A DNA stretch of 57,926 nucleotides from positions 1 to 57,926 of the forward strand of contig NZ_JAUSLT010000182.1 of assembly GCF_030646015.1 (NCBI RefSeq), written 5' to 3'. The translations under genes were made by a program, and so were the position numbers. Source of the stretch: Bradyrhizobium sp. (lineage in GTDB: Bacteria > Pseudomonadota > Alphaproteobacteria > Rhizobiales > Xanthobacteraceae). Shown piece after piece: positions 33,914 through 43,017 of the stretch. Position 1 is the first letter of the stretch. Each line of letters opens with the position of its first letter. The notes under the pieces were generated by a model that saw only the letters and a list, made by a program, of their open reading frames with translations, had not been told where the DNA came from and did no database searches.

Positions 33914-34468
33914 ATGAAAAGCTGCCGCATTCACATCACGGGAGCGTCAGGTGCGGGCGTCAGCAGCCTCGGCCGTGCATTGGCCGATGCCCTTTCTATC
34001 CCTCATCACGACACCGACGACTATTTCTGGCAACCAACGTCGCCGCCCTACCAAAACATGCGCGAGCCTGCCGACCGACTCCGCCTGATGCACGAGATGT
34101 TTCTGCCACGCACGGATTGGGTGGTGAGCGGATCGCTAACGGGCTGGGGCGACGCAATCATTCCCGCCTTCGATCTGGTGGTCTTCCTGACCACCCCCAG
34201 GGAGATCCGGCTGCGGCGCCTGCAAGCCCGTGAGGCCACCCGATACGGGGCGGAGGCGGTCGCGCCCGGCGGCTGGCGCCACAAGGAAACCGGGGAATTC
34301 CTCGAATGGGCGTCACAATACGACGACGGCGATTTCGCCAGTCGCAGCCTCGCCAAGCATCAGGCGTGGCTTGCGGCATTGCCCTGCCCTGTTCTGCCTC
34401 TCGACGGATCGAGGCCATTGTCCGAACTGGTCGCGGAAGTCAGCCGTGCGATGGCTCCGGCACGTTAA
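33914..34468 (+). CDS. Adenylate-kinase-like P-loop NTPase with atypical Walker A
   Basis: A 184-residue small NTPase or kinase. The phosphate-binding loop reads ITGASGAGVSS (residues 8-18); the usual lysine of GxxxxGK[ST] is replaced by Val16. Other features are HHDTDDYFWQPTSPPY, WVVSGSLTGWGD and the lid-like VVFLTTPREIRLRRLQARE with several arginines. Related proteins from memory also lack this lysine (GASGSGTT), so this may be a family trait rather than a dead enzyme. The substrate is unknown. It starts 17 bp after tolC; a GTG at 33893 is an alternative start. Confidence 0.75.
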   Translation: MKSCRIHITGASGAGVSSLGRALADALSIPHHDTDDYFWQPTSPPYQNMREPADRLRLMHEMFLPRTDWVVSGSLTGWGDAIIPAFDLVVFLTTPREIRLRRLQAREATRYGAEAVAPGGWRHKETGEFLEWASQYDDGDFASRSLAKHQAWLAALPCPVLPLDGSRPLSELVAEVSRAMAPAR

Positions 34469-34583
34469 CCGGGTACTGATCATGTCAGGTATTTTTCATC
34501 ACGGGGTTGGTGGCGGTCGCTAGACTCACGCAACGGATCTGGATTCCATCGATTCGTAGTTCCGCACCATCTTGCGAGGCCTC

Positions 34584-35552
34584 GTGATCGTCAAAATCCT
34601 GCGCTGGTCGATAACGACCTTGCTCGTTCTCCTGCTGCTGGGTGTTGCAGCCATGGCCACCTTCTGGGTGGCGGCTTCGACGCGCGAAACCGGCCTGCGC
34701 GACGAACTGGCGCCATCGACCGGCCGTCTGGTGCCGACCGGCTCCGGCCGGGTTTTCGTGCAGGAGAAAGGCCCCGCCGACGGCGTTCCCGTCGTGCTGT
34801 TTCACGGCACCGCGGCGTGGAGCGAATTGTGGCGGCGTACCATCGATGCGCTTGCCGCAGCCGGCTTCCGCGTCATCGCGCTCGATCTGCCGCCATTCGG
34901 CTTTTCCGACCGGCCCGGAAGTTATACCCGGCGCGACCAGGCCGCGCGCGTCAACGATGTGCTCGATCAGCTCAAGGCTGGCCCAGCCATCATCGTCGGC
35001 CATTCGTTCGGCGCGGGTGCCGCGACCGAACTTGTGATGCGATACCCTGACCGGGCCCGTGCGCTGGTGCTGGTCGATGCGGCGCTCGGCCTGACGTCGC
35101 CGCCGTCGGAACCGCCGCTGCTGGTCCGGCCGCAGGGGATCCGCGAAATCCTGGTATCGCTGACGATCACCAATCCGCTGGCGACCAAGGTTCTGCTGCA
35201 ATCGCTGATCGAGAAGAAGGAGCGTGCGCTGCCGGAATATATCGAGATCCTGCAGCGGCCGACCAGCCTGCGCAACAGCACCCCTGATATCGCCGGCTGG
35301 CTGTATTACTTCGCCGGCGACGACCGCACCGCCGACAGTGCCGACCGCAGCGCCTATCCGCGCCTCAAATTCCCGGTGGCGATCCTGTGGGGCGACAAGG
35401 ATTCAATCACCCCTCTGGAGCAGGCCCACGACCTGCAGAAGCTGCTGCCGCGGGCGGCGTTGACCGTGCTGCCCGGTCTTGGTCACATTCCGCAAATCGA
35501 GGACCCCGAGGCCTTCAACTCCGCTTTGCTCACGGCGCTCGGGAAGCTGTAA
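34584..35552 (+). CDS. Membrane-anchored alpha/beta hydrolase
   Basis: A 322-residue hydrolase with one N-terminal transmembrane anchor (WSITTLLVLLLLGVAAMATF). The fold is clear: VVLFHGTAAW oxyanion region, nucleophile Ser141 in GHSFGAG, acid Asp273 in WGDKDSITP and base His301 in GLGHIPQIED. Substrate unknown. The start is probably the GTG at 34584 (GCGAGGC upstream); a TTG at 34572 is in frame. It opens a run of four co-directional genes, the other three of unknown function, ending at 37442. Confidence 0.88.
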   Translation: MIVKILRWSITTLLVLLLLGVAAMATFWVAASTRETGLRDELAPSTGRLVPTGSGRVFVQEKGPADGVPVVLFHGTAAWSELWRRTIDALAAAGFRVIALDLPPFGFSDRPGSYTRRDQAARVNDVLDQLKAGPAIIVGHSFGAGAATELVMRYPDRARALVLVDAALGLTSPPSEPPLLVRPQGIREILVSLTITNPLATKVLLQSLIEKKERALPEYIEILQRPTSLRNSTPDIAGWLYYFAGDDRTADSADRSAYPRLKFPVAILWGDKDSITPLEQAHDLQKLLPRAALTVLPGLGHIPQIEDPEAFNSALLTALGKL

Positions 35553-35589
35553 ACTCGCAAGCACAGATTCGGGCTGGCAGGAGACAACA

Positions 35590-36012
35590 ATGGATATCAT
35601 CAGGTGTTGCGCCTGGGGCTACGCGGCGCTGCTCGGCTTCGTGATCTTGACCGGATACATCCCCGCCTTCATCGATGCCAACGACATGATCTTCGGCCTG
35701 TTCCGGCGCACCTGGTATGCCGATGGGCTGCATCTGGTCTCGGCGCTGTGGGCGGCGACGGCGGCATTGACCTCGCGCCGCGCCTCGGAACTGTTCTTCC
35801 AGCTGTTCGGCGCCTTCTATTTCGCCGATGGCGTGCTCGGCCTGTTGACCGGCAGCGGCTATCTCGACTTCGGCATCCTGATCAATGGCATCCAGAACTT
35901 GCCGCTGAGCACCCGGTTTTTTGCCAATGCACCGCATCTCGGTCTCGGCGGTGTGGCGATCCTGATCGGTTATCTACTGGCGCCGCGAACGCGGGCCGCC
36001 GTTCATGCTTAG
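35590..36012 (+). CDS. Four-helix membrane protein, unknown function
   Basis: A 140-residue integral membrane protein with four hydrophobic segments (for example CAWGYAALLGFVILTGYIPA, LHLVSALWAATAALT and FFQLFGAFYFADGVLGLLTG). It begins with MDIIRCCAWG and lacks a signal peptidase site. The start at 35590 follows a GGAGACAA sequence. No family is recognised with certainty. It overlaps the next gene by 8 bp, so the two are translationally coupled. Confidence 0.75.
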   Translation: MDIIRCCAWGYAALLGFVILTGYIPAFIDANDMIFGLFRRTWYADGLHLVSALWAATAALTSRRASELFFQLFGAFYFADGVLGLLTGSGYLDFGILINGIQNLPLSTRFFANAPHLGLGGVAILIGYLLAPRTRAAVHA

Positions 36013-37105
36013 GTGGCTGCGGCGCATACTCGTCACCGTCGTGATCCTGATCGCGCTGGCCGTGCTTGTGCCGATGGCCTACATCGAGGGCAGTTGCTCG
36101 CCCTCCACTGCCGCCGCGACGTCCTCTGCGTCGGGACCGGCATTGCCCGCGATCGACGAACAGGGGTATCGGCGCAAACAGGCCAACACCTTCTTCACCT
36201 TTCCGGAATGGTACATCGTCTATTCGTTCGAGGATTTCGGCCGCTTCCTCGATTCCTCCAGCGAAAGCCAGTTCGGCTACCTCCAGCACATCTTCGGATT
36301 TTGGCGCAGCTTCTGTACCATCAACCGCGCCGTGCCCGACAGCGGCGAATCCCGCGCCGAGGTCAAGACCATGATCTATGTGATCGGCGTCAGCTATTCC
36401 GTCGAATACGCCATCAAGGGATTTTACGAGAACACCATCGGCCGCATCACCGAGTGGATCAGAGGCCCCACGCGCACACCGCAGGACGATTATGCCCGCA
36501 AGGTGGCGCAGGACTACGCCGCGTTTCTCTACACCATCCCCTGGTACAAATTTCCGTTTGGCGAGAAGCTGGATGGCCTGATGGCGATTTCGACGCCGAC
36601 GACGAGTTCGATCCGCAGCCGGGAGCGCGACTTCGCGCTCGGCGCGGAATATTTCGTCAAGATCGGCTACAGCAGGCTGATCCAGAAAGCGCTCGACGCC
36701 TCCAGTGACAGCGAGCCGCGCGATATCATGCTGGTGGTGGCGACGCTGCCGCCGGAGGTGCTGGCTAAGGAGCCGCGCATCAAACCGGTCCGCACGCTCA
36801 CCCCACAATGGCAGCTGGTGCAGACGCCGCGCTACCAGGATTTCACCGAAATCATCAAGGGCCTGCTGGACCAGGGCATTCCACTTGCCGAGATCGCCGG
36901 CAATCACGAAATCCTCATCACCGTGATCGCGCCCAAAGCGGCGGCCCTGGATGCGAAGGCCACCGCGGAGCTGTTTTCGCTCGATCTCGATGCCAAGCCT
37001 GGCTTTCGCAGAGCGGGTCTTAAGGCTAGGATCAATCAGCTGGTCGATATCGCCAGGGACCTTAAGGCCAAAGGCGCTGATATTGAGCATTTCTACGACT
37101 ATTGA
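36005..37105 (+). CDS. Conserved-looking single-pass membrane protein, unknown function
   Basis: A 366-residue protein with one N-terminal transmembrane helix (ILVTVVILIALAVLVPMAYI) and a large soluble domain, probably periplasmic. The soluble domain is rich in aromatic and polar motifs that look conserved (FFTFPEWYIVYSFEDFGRFL and GVSYSVEYAIKGFYE), but I do not recognise the family. It overlaps the preceding membrane gene by 8 bp and the next small membrane gene by about 23 bp, so all three probably work together. Confidence 0.75.
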   Translation: MLRWLRRILVTVVILIALAVLVPMAYIEGSCSPSTAAATSSASGPALPAIDEQGYRRKQANTFFTFPEWYIVYSFEDFGRFLDSSSESQFGYLQHIFGFWRSFCTINRAVPDSGESRAEVKTMIYVIGVSYSVEYAIKGFYENTIGRITEWIRGPTRTPQDDYARKVAQDYAAFLYTIPWYKFPFGEKLDGLMAISTPTTSSIRSRERDFALGAEYFVKIGYSRLIQKALDASSDSEPRDIMLVVATLPPEVLAKEPRIKPVRTLTPQWQLVQTPRYQDFTEIIKGLLDQGIPLAEIAGNHEILITVIAPKAAALDAKATAELFSLDLDAKPGFRRAGLKARINQLVDIARDLKAKGADIEHFYDY

Positions 37106-37442
37106 AGGCAGGCCACCTACGGCCTGGCTGCGGCCGTTGGGCAGGATCGCCGGGGCGATCACGCTGGTCGCTTCCGGCTGGTTCGCGATCGTCGTGGCTC
37201 TCACCTTCGTATCACCGCCGGGCAAGTCGATGGCCATCATCGGACCCCCGTCGCTGGCGCTGGCCGCGGCCGTCAAGGCGAACGGTCACATCCTCGCATC
37301 GAATGACTATGTGACGCTCGCGCGCTCCGACGATGCCGGCTTCGTCGCGCGCCTCTATGCGGCCGGCGCATTGTTGGTGCTCGATGCCGAGCAGGCCGGC
37401 GGCTGCAGCGGATTGCCGCCGAAGCGGACCGCGAGCCTCTGA
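37083..37442 (+). CDS. Small membrane protein, unknown function
   Basis: About 119 residues from a TTG at 37083, overlapping the end of the preceding gene; the exact start is uncertain because no ATG is available. One hydrophobic helix (AGAITLVASGWFAIVVALTF) is followed by a soluble tail containing ILASNDYVTLARSDDAGFVA and GALLVLDAEQAGGC. The lipid-proximal layout suggests a partner of the 366-residue membrane protein. It ends 13 bp before the convergent FAD oxidase gene. Confidence 0.55.
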   Translation: MSISTTIEGRPPTAWLRPLGRIAGAITLVASGWFAIVVALTFVSPPGKSMAIIGPPSLALAAAVKANGHILASNDYVTLARSDDAGFVARLYAAGALLVLDAEQAGGCSGLPPKRTASL

Positions 37443-37455
37443 TCGCGCGTCGCGG

Positions 37456-39054
37456 CTACGACGAATATTTCTGATAGAAGGTGTTGGTGAAAACCTCACC
37501 GGGATCGTATTTGCGCTTCGCCGCGAAGAAGTCATTGATTTGCGGATACGACCGCTGCAGCTGGTCGCGCGAGTAATACAGCTGGTAGGGCAGGAAGAAC
37601 CGGCCCTTGTGGGCGACCGTGAGATCGATCAGTTCCTCGGTCGCCTTCTTCATCCGCCGGTTGCCCTCGTCGTCGGTGCTCTGGTTGATATACAGCACCA
37701 GCGAAAACGCCGGCTCAGGCGCATAGGTCAGAAAGTTCCTTTCCTGATGCACGATGCGCACCGACGCGTTCAGCAAATTGGTCTTGTTGTCGGTCAGTAC
37801 CTTGCGCATGCCGTCGACAAAGCTGACGAACTGGCTGCGCGGAATGAAATATTCGTGCAGGATGTCGGTATCGTTGGGTAGCGCGTTACGTAGATAAGGC
37901 ACCGAATCGTGCATCGGATCGTTGCGGCTGACCAAGCAAGCCTCCGCCGATCCGATCGCCTGCGCGCGCGAAACCGTGCAGGTTTCCATCCGGTGCTCGA
38001 TGTGCTTTTCGGAGAACCATTTTAATTCCTGGAACAGCGGCCCCTGCTTTGACAGGTTGACGGTCAGCCGCCGCACCTTCACGCCGCTGACCTCGCCGAG
38101 CGGCTGGCGCTTGAAATCGGTACCGTCCACCCTGGTATAGGTATAGAGCAGCATTTCCTTCAGAAACGTGCTTGGCGCGGTCGAAAGATGCCCGTACATC
38201 AGGCCGACATTGGCGTCCTTTTCGATCTCGTTGGCGAACAGCGCCGGAAATTCCTTGTAGTCGAGCATCCGCCGGCCGGTCTGGTAGACCAGATTGTCGG
38301 CGATATCGAGTTCGGCCTCGACGATGACGCCGAACAGGCCGTAGCCGCCGACCACGAGGTCGAACAATTCCCTGTTCTCGGTCGGCGATACCGTTTTGAG
38401 CGAGCCGTCGGCGAGCATCACCCGCATCGATTTGATCGACTTGGCGAGCGCACCGGCCTGATGGTCCATGCCGTGGGCATTGACCGAGATCGATCCGCCG
38501 ACGCTGAAGATGTCGGTGGACTGCATGGCGCGAACCGCGAAGCGCGGATGCAGCACGTTCTGGATATCGTGCCAGGTCGCTCCCGGCTGCACCGTGACCG
38601 ATCGCGTGTTCTCGTTGAGCTCGATCCGATTAAAGCCCCGCATGTCCAGCACGACGCCGCCCTTGCGAAAGGCCTGCCCGCCCATGCTGTGGCGCACGCC
38701 GGCCGTCGTGAGCGACAGCTTGTTGTCGCGCGCAAACGCCAGCGTTTTGGCAATGTCTTCGACGCTGTGCACCTCGACCACGCCGTAGATTTCGGTCTTG
38801 TTGAGACAGCTTGCGTCATTGATGCTGCCGCCGAGCTGCGACCATTTTACGCCCGGTAGCGGCGCAATCGCCTTGATTCGCTCCAGATCGATCTTGCCTT
38901 GCTCGCCGCCGTCTGCGGCGGGCCGGCAATCCTTTTCGCCGACGGGGTCGGCCGCCAGCGCCTGCAGCTTGCGAAAGCCGTACACGCCGAACAGCACCAC
39001 CAGCACCGCGATCGCCGACGCGCCGGTTTTGAATTTCCTGGATAATTTTTGCAT
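37456..39054 (-). CDS. Membrane-anchored FAD-binding oxidase (PCMH / aldonolactone oxidase type)
   Basis: A 532-residue flavoprotein with an N-terminal membrane anchor (AIAVLVVLFGVYGFRKLQAL), then a PCMH-type FAD domain: LTTAGVRHSMGGQAF near residues 115-129, VQPGATWHDIQNVL, and SVGGSISVNAHGMDHQAG. His122 in the RHSMGG motif is where related oxidases attach FAD covalently. The C-terminal half fits sugar-lactone oxidases (L-gulonolactone/arabinonolactone), but alditol or aryl-alcohol substrates are also possible. It is 45 bp downstream of the MTHFR-like gene on the same strand and could be at the end of that transcript. Confidence 0.85.
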   Translation of the reverse strand: MQKLSRKFKTGASAIAVLVVLFGVYGFRKLQALAADPVGEKDCRPAADGGEQGKIDLERIKAIAPLPGVKWSQLGGSINDASCLNKTEIYGVVEVHSVEDIAKTLAFARDNKLSLTTAGVRHSMGGQAFRKGGVVLDMRGFNRIELNENTRSVTVQPGATWHDIQNVLHPRFAVRAMQSTDIFSVGGSISVNAHGMDHQAGALAKSIKSMRVMLADGSLKTVSPTENRELFDLVVGGYGLFGVIVEAELDIADNLVYQTGRRMLDYKEFPALFANEIEKDANVGLMYGHLSTAPSTFLKEMLLYTYTRVDGTDFKRQPLGEVSGVKVRRLTVNLSKQGPLFQELKWFSEKHIEHRMETCTVSRAQAIGSAEACLVSRNDPMHDSVPYLRNALPNDTDILHEYFIPRSQFVSFVDGMRKVLTDNKTNLLNASVRIVHQERNFLTYAPEPAFSLVLYINQSTDDEGNRRMKKATEELIDLTVAHKGRFFLPYQLYYSRDQLQRSYPQINDFFAAKRKYDPGEVFTNTFYQKYSS

Positions 39055-39099
39055 TAAGTTGATTCCGGATCGAGCGCGATCATCTAGAGGCAGGCTCTA

Positions 39100-40029
39100 T
39101 TAGTCAAACCTGGAAGCTTCTGGTTCAACAGACGCGCTGTCAGCCGATGCCCGGTTGGGCAACCCGATGCTTTCCCGGCGATAACTGCGCAGCCAGTCGC
39201 CGGACTTGCGCAAGCCACCGAACGGAAACAGGTGAAATCCGGCGATCGCTGCCGTCGCAGTTTTCGGCGCCGACTGCAGGCCGCGCATGACTTCATCCGG
39301 CCCGGTGTCGGTCAGGAGCCGGCCGAAACGGCCGATCTGGCTGCGCACCGCCCGCATCGAATGGCCGACGCCGCAGCGGAGCGCGAATTTCATCAGCGTG
39401 GCCGGCGTCGCCGGGCCGGCGAGCCCGACGATAACCGGAAGCTGGATGCGGCGCGCATCCAGCCCACCGATCCATCCGAGAATCGGCGCGGCCTCGAAGC
39501 AGAATTGCGTCATGACCTCGACCTGGATTTTTCGCTCGTGCCCCCACGCCTGCCACGCGTCGAGCACATCAAGCGCTTCGACCGTTTCCAGATAAGGATG
39601 GCCTTCGGGATGACCGGCAACGCTCAACCGCGCGATGCCGCGGGCCTCGAGCAATCCGCTGGCGCAGAGATCGAGGCTCGATTTGAAGGGCCCCCTGGCG
39701 ATGGCGGTATCGCCTGCAATCAGCAGGATGCGCGTGACGTCAGCCTCGTCGCGCAGCCGCGCCAGAAAATCGTCGAGCGCCTCGCGCGAGGCCATTTCGC
39801 GCGCGGCGATGTGCGGAACCGGGTTGTAGCCGGCGCGGCGCAGTGCTGTGGCCGTCTCGACGTTGTGGCGATAATTGTCGCCGGGCAGAAAGGTGATGGT
39901 GACGTCCGTGCCGGGAGCGAAGTGATCGCGCAATTCGGCCAGCTGATGCCCGCGCGAGGAGACCTCGACCGAAGCGGACGACAGCAGCGCGGTGAGGTCG
40001 CGGGACGGAACCAGGTCGGCTGCGGTCAC
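39100..40029 (-). CDS. Methylenetetrahydrofolate reductase-like protein
   Basis: A 309-residue TIM-barrel protein of the MTHFR superfamily. Visible features are the N-terminal SVEVSSR strand, TFLPGDNYRHNVETATALRR, NPVPHIAARE, a RILLIAGD strand and VEVMTQFCFE (the segment that binds folate in MetF). It is divergent from housekeeping MetF. In this bacterial group such paralogues often take part in demethylation or one-carbon transfer. It lies 16 bp downstream of an unusual methyltransferase-like gene, which argues for a joint one-carbon function. Confidence 0.82.
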   Translation of the reverse strand: MTAADLVPSRDLTALLSSASVEVSSRGHQLAELRDHFAPGTDVTITFLPGDNYRHNVETATALRRAGYNPVPHIAAREMASREALDDFLARLRDEADVTRILLIAGDTAIARGPFKSSLDLCASGLLEARGIARLSVAGHPEGHPYLETVEALDVLDAWQAWGHERKIQVEVMTQFCFEAAPILGWIGGLDARRIQLPVIVGLAGPATPATLMKFALRCGVGHSMRAVRSQIGRFGRLLTDTGPDEVMRGLQSAPKTATAAIAGFHLFPFGGLRKSGDWLRSYRRESIGLPNRASADSASVEPEASRFD

Positions 40030-40045
40030 GGCTCCCTCCCCGGGG

Positions 40046-41458
40046 TCAGGCCTGGGCGCGGCGGCGCGAAATCACATAGGTTTCATCGTTGAACCACAGA
40101 CCGCCGTGCTTCTTCAGCACCCGGTCGGTGGCTTCGAGGTAGCGGCCGTCGCGGACCACCTCCGACAGCCTGACATCCTCGATCTGCGCGACATAGATCG
40201 CGGCATTCCAGGCCGCGAACAGCGTCGAGGTGCCGATCGGGCCAGAGACCTCGTCGGGCAGCGTGTGCATGTGATAGCGGAAGATCGAGCGGGCGTCGGA
40301 CGAGACGTTGAAATTATAGTGCCGTGCCGCCGCGCCGAGCTCGTGCTTGACCTGTCGCAGGATGGCGTGACGATCCGACGTGAAAGGATTGTCGCCGGGC
40401 CAGACCCCGTCGATGATCTCCATGCCGGGATCGCCGCCATGCGAATGGATGCCGATCAGCCGGCCCCCCGCCCGCAGCGACCGCACCAGCGGCGCCACCA
40501 CTTTCGATGCCTTGAACTCGACACTGGCCCGCGCCCGGTAGGGCTGCGAGGCAATCACCAGATCGTAATCCGCCATCACCCGTCCCGGCCGTGGCATGAT
40601 CGGATCGAGCAGGAAGGAATGATCCTCGCGCCGCAGTGTCAGGACGATCGGCCGCTGATAGACCGGGTTGCCGGTGGTCGGGCTGATCCCCGCGCGCCAG
40701 TTCTGCGCCAAAAACCCTTCGAGTTCGCCGATCTGCTCGGCAAAGCCCTGTGCGGTATTGCCTGACAGCGCTACATCCTTCCAGATCAGGCTTTGCGCCG
40801 CGGTCGCCGAGCGCGGCGTCAGCCACGGCGCTTCGGCATAATAGAGGTTGGTGATGACCAGTACGGTGGCGGGATGCTCGAACAGGCGGTCCGCCATCTT
40901 TTCCAGCATCAGGCGGACGTCCTCGTAACTGATTTCCTTGGCCACGACATACAGCGGCATGGTCGGGAAGCGGGCGTGCACCGCCCGCATCACCCGCGAC
41001 AGCACGGTGCCGTCGCCTACTCCCGCATCGAAGATCCGCAGCGCCGGCGGCGCCGGCTGCAGGTTGCCGAGTTCGAGCGAAATCCGGCTGGCGACTTCAG
41101 TCTTCTCGCTGCAGGTCGAGACGAACAGCAGATATTTCTGGCGGTTGTCGAAGAACCGGAAGCCGGCAGGCGCTACGTCAGCGGCTGCACCGAAACCGTT
41201 GACCACCCTCGCCGGCGCCGACGGTTGGCCGGGCGCGGGCGGCAACGTGCTGCCGTGCTCGGACAAATAGGCGCGCACCTTGTCGAGGGTGCCGGTGGTG
41301 ATCTTGGCGCCGTCGCGCAACCGCGACACCAGCTTGCCGTCATTGACGACCAGCCGCCCGAAGGTGGATTCCGCCGTGCGCGTGGCGCGGCAATAATCGC
41401 GGATTTCGCCCAGCACCTGATCGGCGGTGGCGTGTCCCGGATTTTCCTCGACCCGCAT
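40046..41458 (-). CDS. HTH-like domain fused to a class I SAM methyltransferase-like domain
   Basis: A 470-residue protein. Residues 1-68 resemble a short helix-turn-helix unit (STFGRLVVNDGKLVSRLRDG and ITTGTLDKVRAYL). After a Pro/Ala linker comes a class I methyltransferase-like domain: motif I at residues 141-151 (RIFDAGVGDGT), YVVAKEISYEDVRLML, a VIASQPYRARASVE segment and GGRLIGIHSHGGDPGM. The C-terminal 100 residues contain no known motif. The ATG at 41458 was chosen because the HTH region begins there. It is upstream of and close to the MTHFR-like gene. The methyl acceptor and any DNA target are unknown. Confidence 0.7.
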   Translation of the reverse strand: MRVEENPGHATADQVLGEIRDYCRATRTAESTFGRLVVNDGKLVSRLRDGAKITTGTLDKVRAYLSEHGSTLPPAPGQPSAPARVVNGFGAAADVAPAGFRFFDNRQKYLLFVSTCSEKTEVASRISLELGNLQPAPPALRIFDAGVGDGTVLSRVMRAVHARFPTMPLYVVAKEISYEDVRLMLEKMADRLFEHPATVLVITNLYYAEAPWLTPRSATAAQSLIWKDVALSGNTAQGFAEQIGELEGFLAQNWRAGISPTTGNPVYQRPIVLTLRREDHSFLLDPIMPRPGRVMADYDLVIASQPYRARASVEFKASKVVAPLVRSLRAGGRLIGIHSHGGDPGMEIIDGVWPGDNPFTSDRHAILRQVKHELGAAARHYNFNVSSDARSIFRYHMHTLPDEVSGPIGTSTLFAAWNAAIYVAQIEDVRLSEVVRDGRYLEATDRVLKKHGGLWFNDETYVISRRRAQA

Positions 41459-41639
41459 GGTTGATCTCCCGCGGTTTGATCCCTGCCTGCAATCAGGGGG
41501 CAACCGCTGGAATGCGTCAACCACAAACGGAGTGGGCAGGAACAGTGGGCGCACGCCCATGTCGCGCGCGCAAATGCCCGTTGCTGACCGCCTCGGCGAA
41601 GGCGATCCATTCAGACCGGAGCTTTCAATTCGCTGGAGC

Positions 41640-42887
41640 TCAGCTGCCGCTGGACGCAGCGCGGTCGATGAACAGGCTGCCCTTGGTCACGATCAGCTCG
41701 CCGGGCTTCAAATTGCCTTTGACTTCGACCAGGTCACCATTGGTGAGACCAATCCTGACCTGACGGAGTTCGATCGTCTTGTCCTCGTGCGCGACCCATA
41801 CCCGGACCTGGTCGCCTTCGATGATCAGCGCCGTCTTGGGAACGCCGACCGACGGCACGTCGCCGGGCGCATAGATCGTCACGGTCGCGAACATCTCCGG
41901 CTTCAATAGTCCGCGGCTATTGTCCACGGTGGCGCGGACCAGCAGCCGGCGGGTGGCGGGATCGATCGCCGCCGCGACGTAATTGATACGGCCGGTCAGG
42001 ACGCGACCGGGCAATGCCAGCACGTTGAAGCTCAGCTCCTGCCCCACCGCCACCGCGGACGCCTGGGTCTCCCGCACGAAGGCGGTGAGCCAGACGGAGG
42101 AGAGATCGCCGATCACGAACACCGGATCGCCGGCGCCGGAATTGACATATTGACCGGGGCCGATCTTGCGCTGCACCACCGTACCCGCGATCGGCGCCGA
42201 TATCGTCGTTTCCGGATTGATGCGGCCATTCTGTTGGAAGGTCGCAATGGCCTCGTCGGTCAGACCAAGGATGCGCAACTTGTTGCGCGCGGCTTCCAGC
42301 GCCGTCTGCGTCGAGCGCAGATCGTTCTGCGCCTGGATCAGGGTGGCCTGGCTCTGCTGATAGTCTTTCAGCGGAACGGCCTTGCCCTCGAACAGATCCC
42401 TGGCGCGCTTGTCCTGCAGCAGCGCCAGATCATGCGCCGATCTCGCCTTGTTCGAGGCGGTCATGGCCGCAATGAAATCGTTCTGCGCCTGCACGTTGTC
42501 GGCGGCCTCGATCACGAACAGCGGCTGGCCCTGGGAGACGCTGTCGCCCGGCCGCGCCAGCAATTTGGTGACCCGGCCGGCATAGGGTGAAAACACCGGC
42601 GTCGAGCGGTCCTCGTCGACCGCGATCTTGCCTTCGGTGACATGCTCTTCGCGGAAGGCGCGCTCGGTCACCGGCTGGATCGTCAGGCTGGCCCATTCGG
42701 CCGGGGTCGGGGTGTAGCGCTGCAGCCCCTTGCGGGACTGGCTCGACACTTCGGAATGGCCGTGGCTTGCCCCACCATTATGCAGGACGCCAAACAAGGC
42801 GGCACCGGCCAGTGCCAGCAGGGCTGTGGCGACAGCCAGTCGTTGCCGGGTAAGCTTCTGCAATTGTTTAATAAAATATCGGAACAT
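41640..42887 (-). CDS. RND-type efflux periplasmic adaptor (orphan)
   Basis: A 415-residue membrane fusion protein of the CusB/CzcB group: N-terminal helix (VATALLALAGAALFGVLHNG), the short His-containing GGASHGHSE, lipoyl halves (SPYAGRVTKLLARPGDSVSQ and SAPIAGTVVQRKIGPGQYVN), an alpha-hairpin (about residues 140-205), and a beta-barrel followed by a membrane-proximal domain (KTALIIEGDQVRVWVAHEDK). Metal export (Cu, Zn, Co) is typical of the group. No RND pump gene lies next to it; the downstream neighbour is the methyltransferase-like gene. Confidence 0.88.
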   Translation of the reverse strand: MFRYFIKQLQKLTRQRLAVATALLALAGAALFGVLHNGGASHGHSEVSSQSRKGLQRYTPTPAEWASLTIQPVTERAFREEHVTEGKIAVDEDRSTPVFSPYAGRVTKLLARPGDSVSQGQPLFVIEAADNVQAQNDFIAAMTASNKARSAHDLALLQDKRARDLFEGKAVPLKDYQQSQATLIQAQNDLRSTQTALEAARNKLRILGLTDEAIATFQQNGRINPETTISAPIAGTVVQRKIGPGQYVNSGAGDPVFVIGDLSSVWLTAFVRETQASAVAVGQELSFNVLALPGRVLTGRINYVAAAIDPATRRLLVRATVDNSRGLLKPEMFATVTIYAPGDVPSVGVPKTALIIEGDQVRVWVAHEDKTIELRQVRIGLTNGDLVEVKGNLKPGELIVTKGSLFIDRAASSGS

Positions 42888-43017
42888 CAGGCTTGATCAA
42901 CCGGTTGTGATTGCAGCGACAATTTGCCTCATAAGTATGCTAATAGTGCCCAACGCCTGTGACAAACAACCAAAAAATTGATCGGCATGGCGTGTTTGAC
43001 GTAAAATTTTTTGAGAA

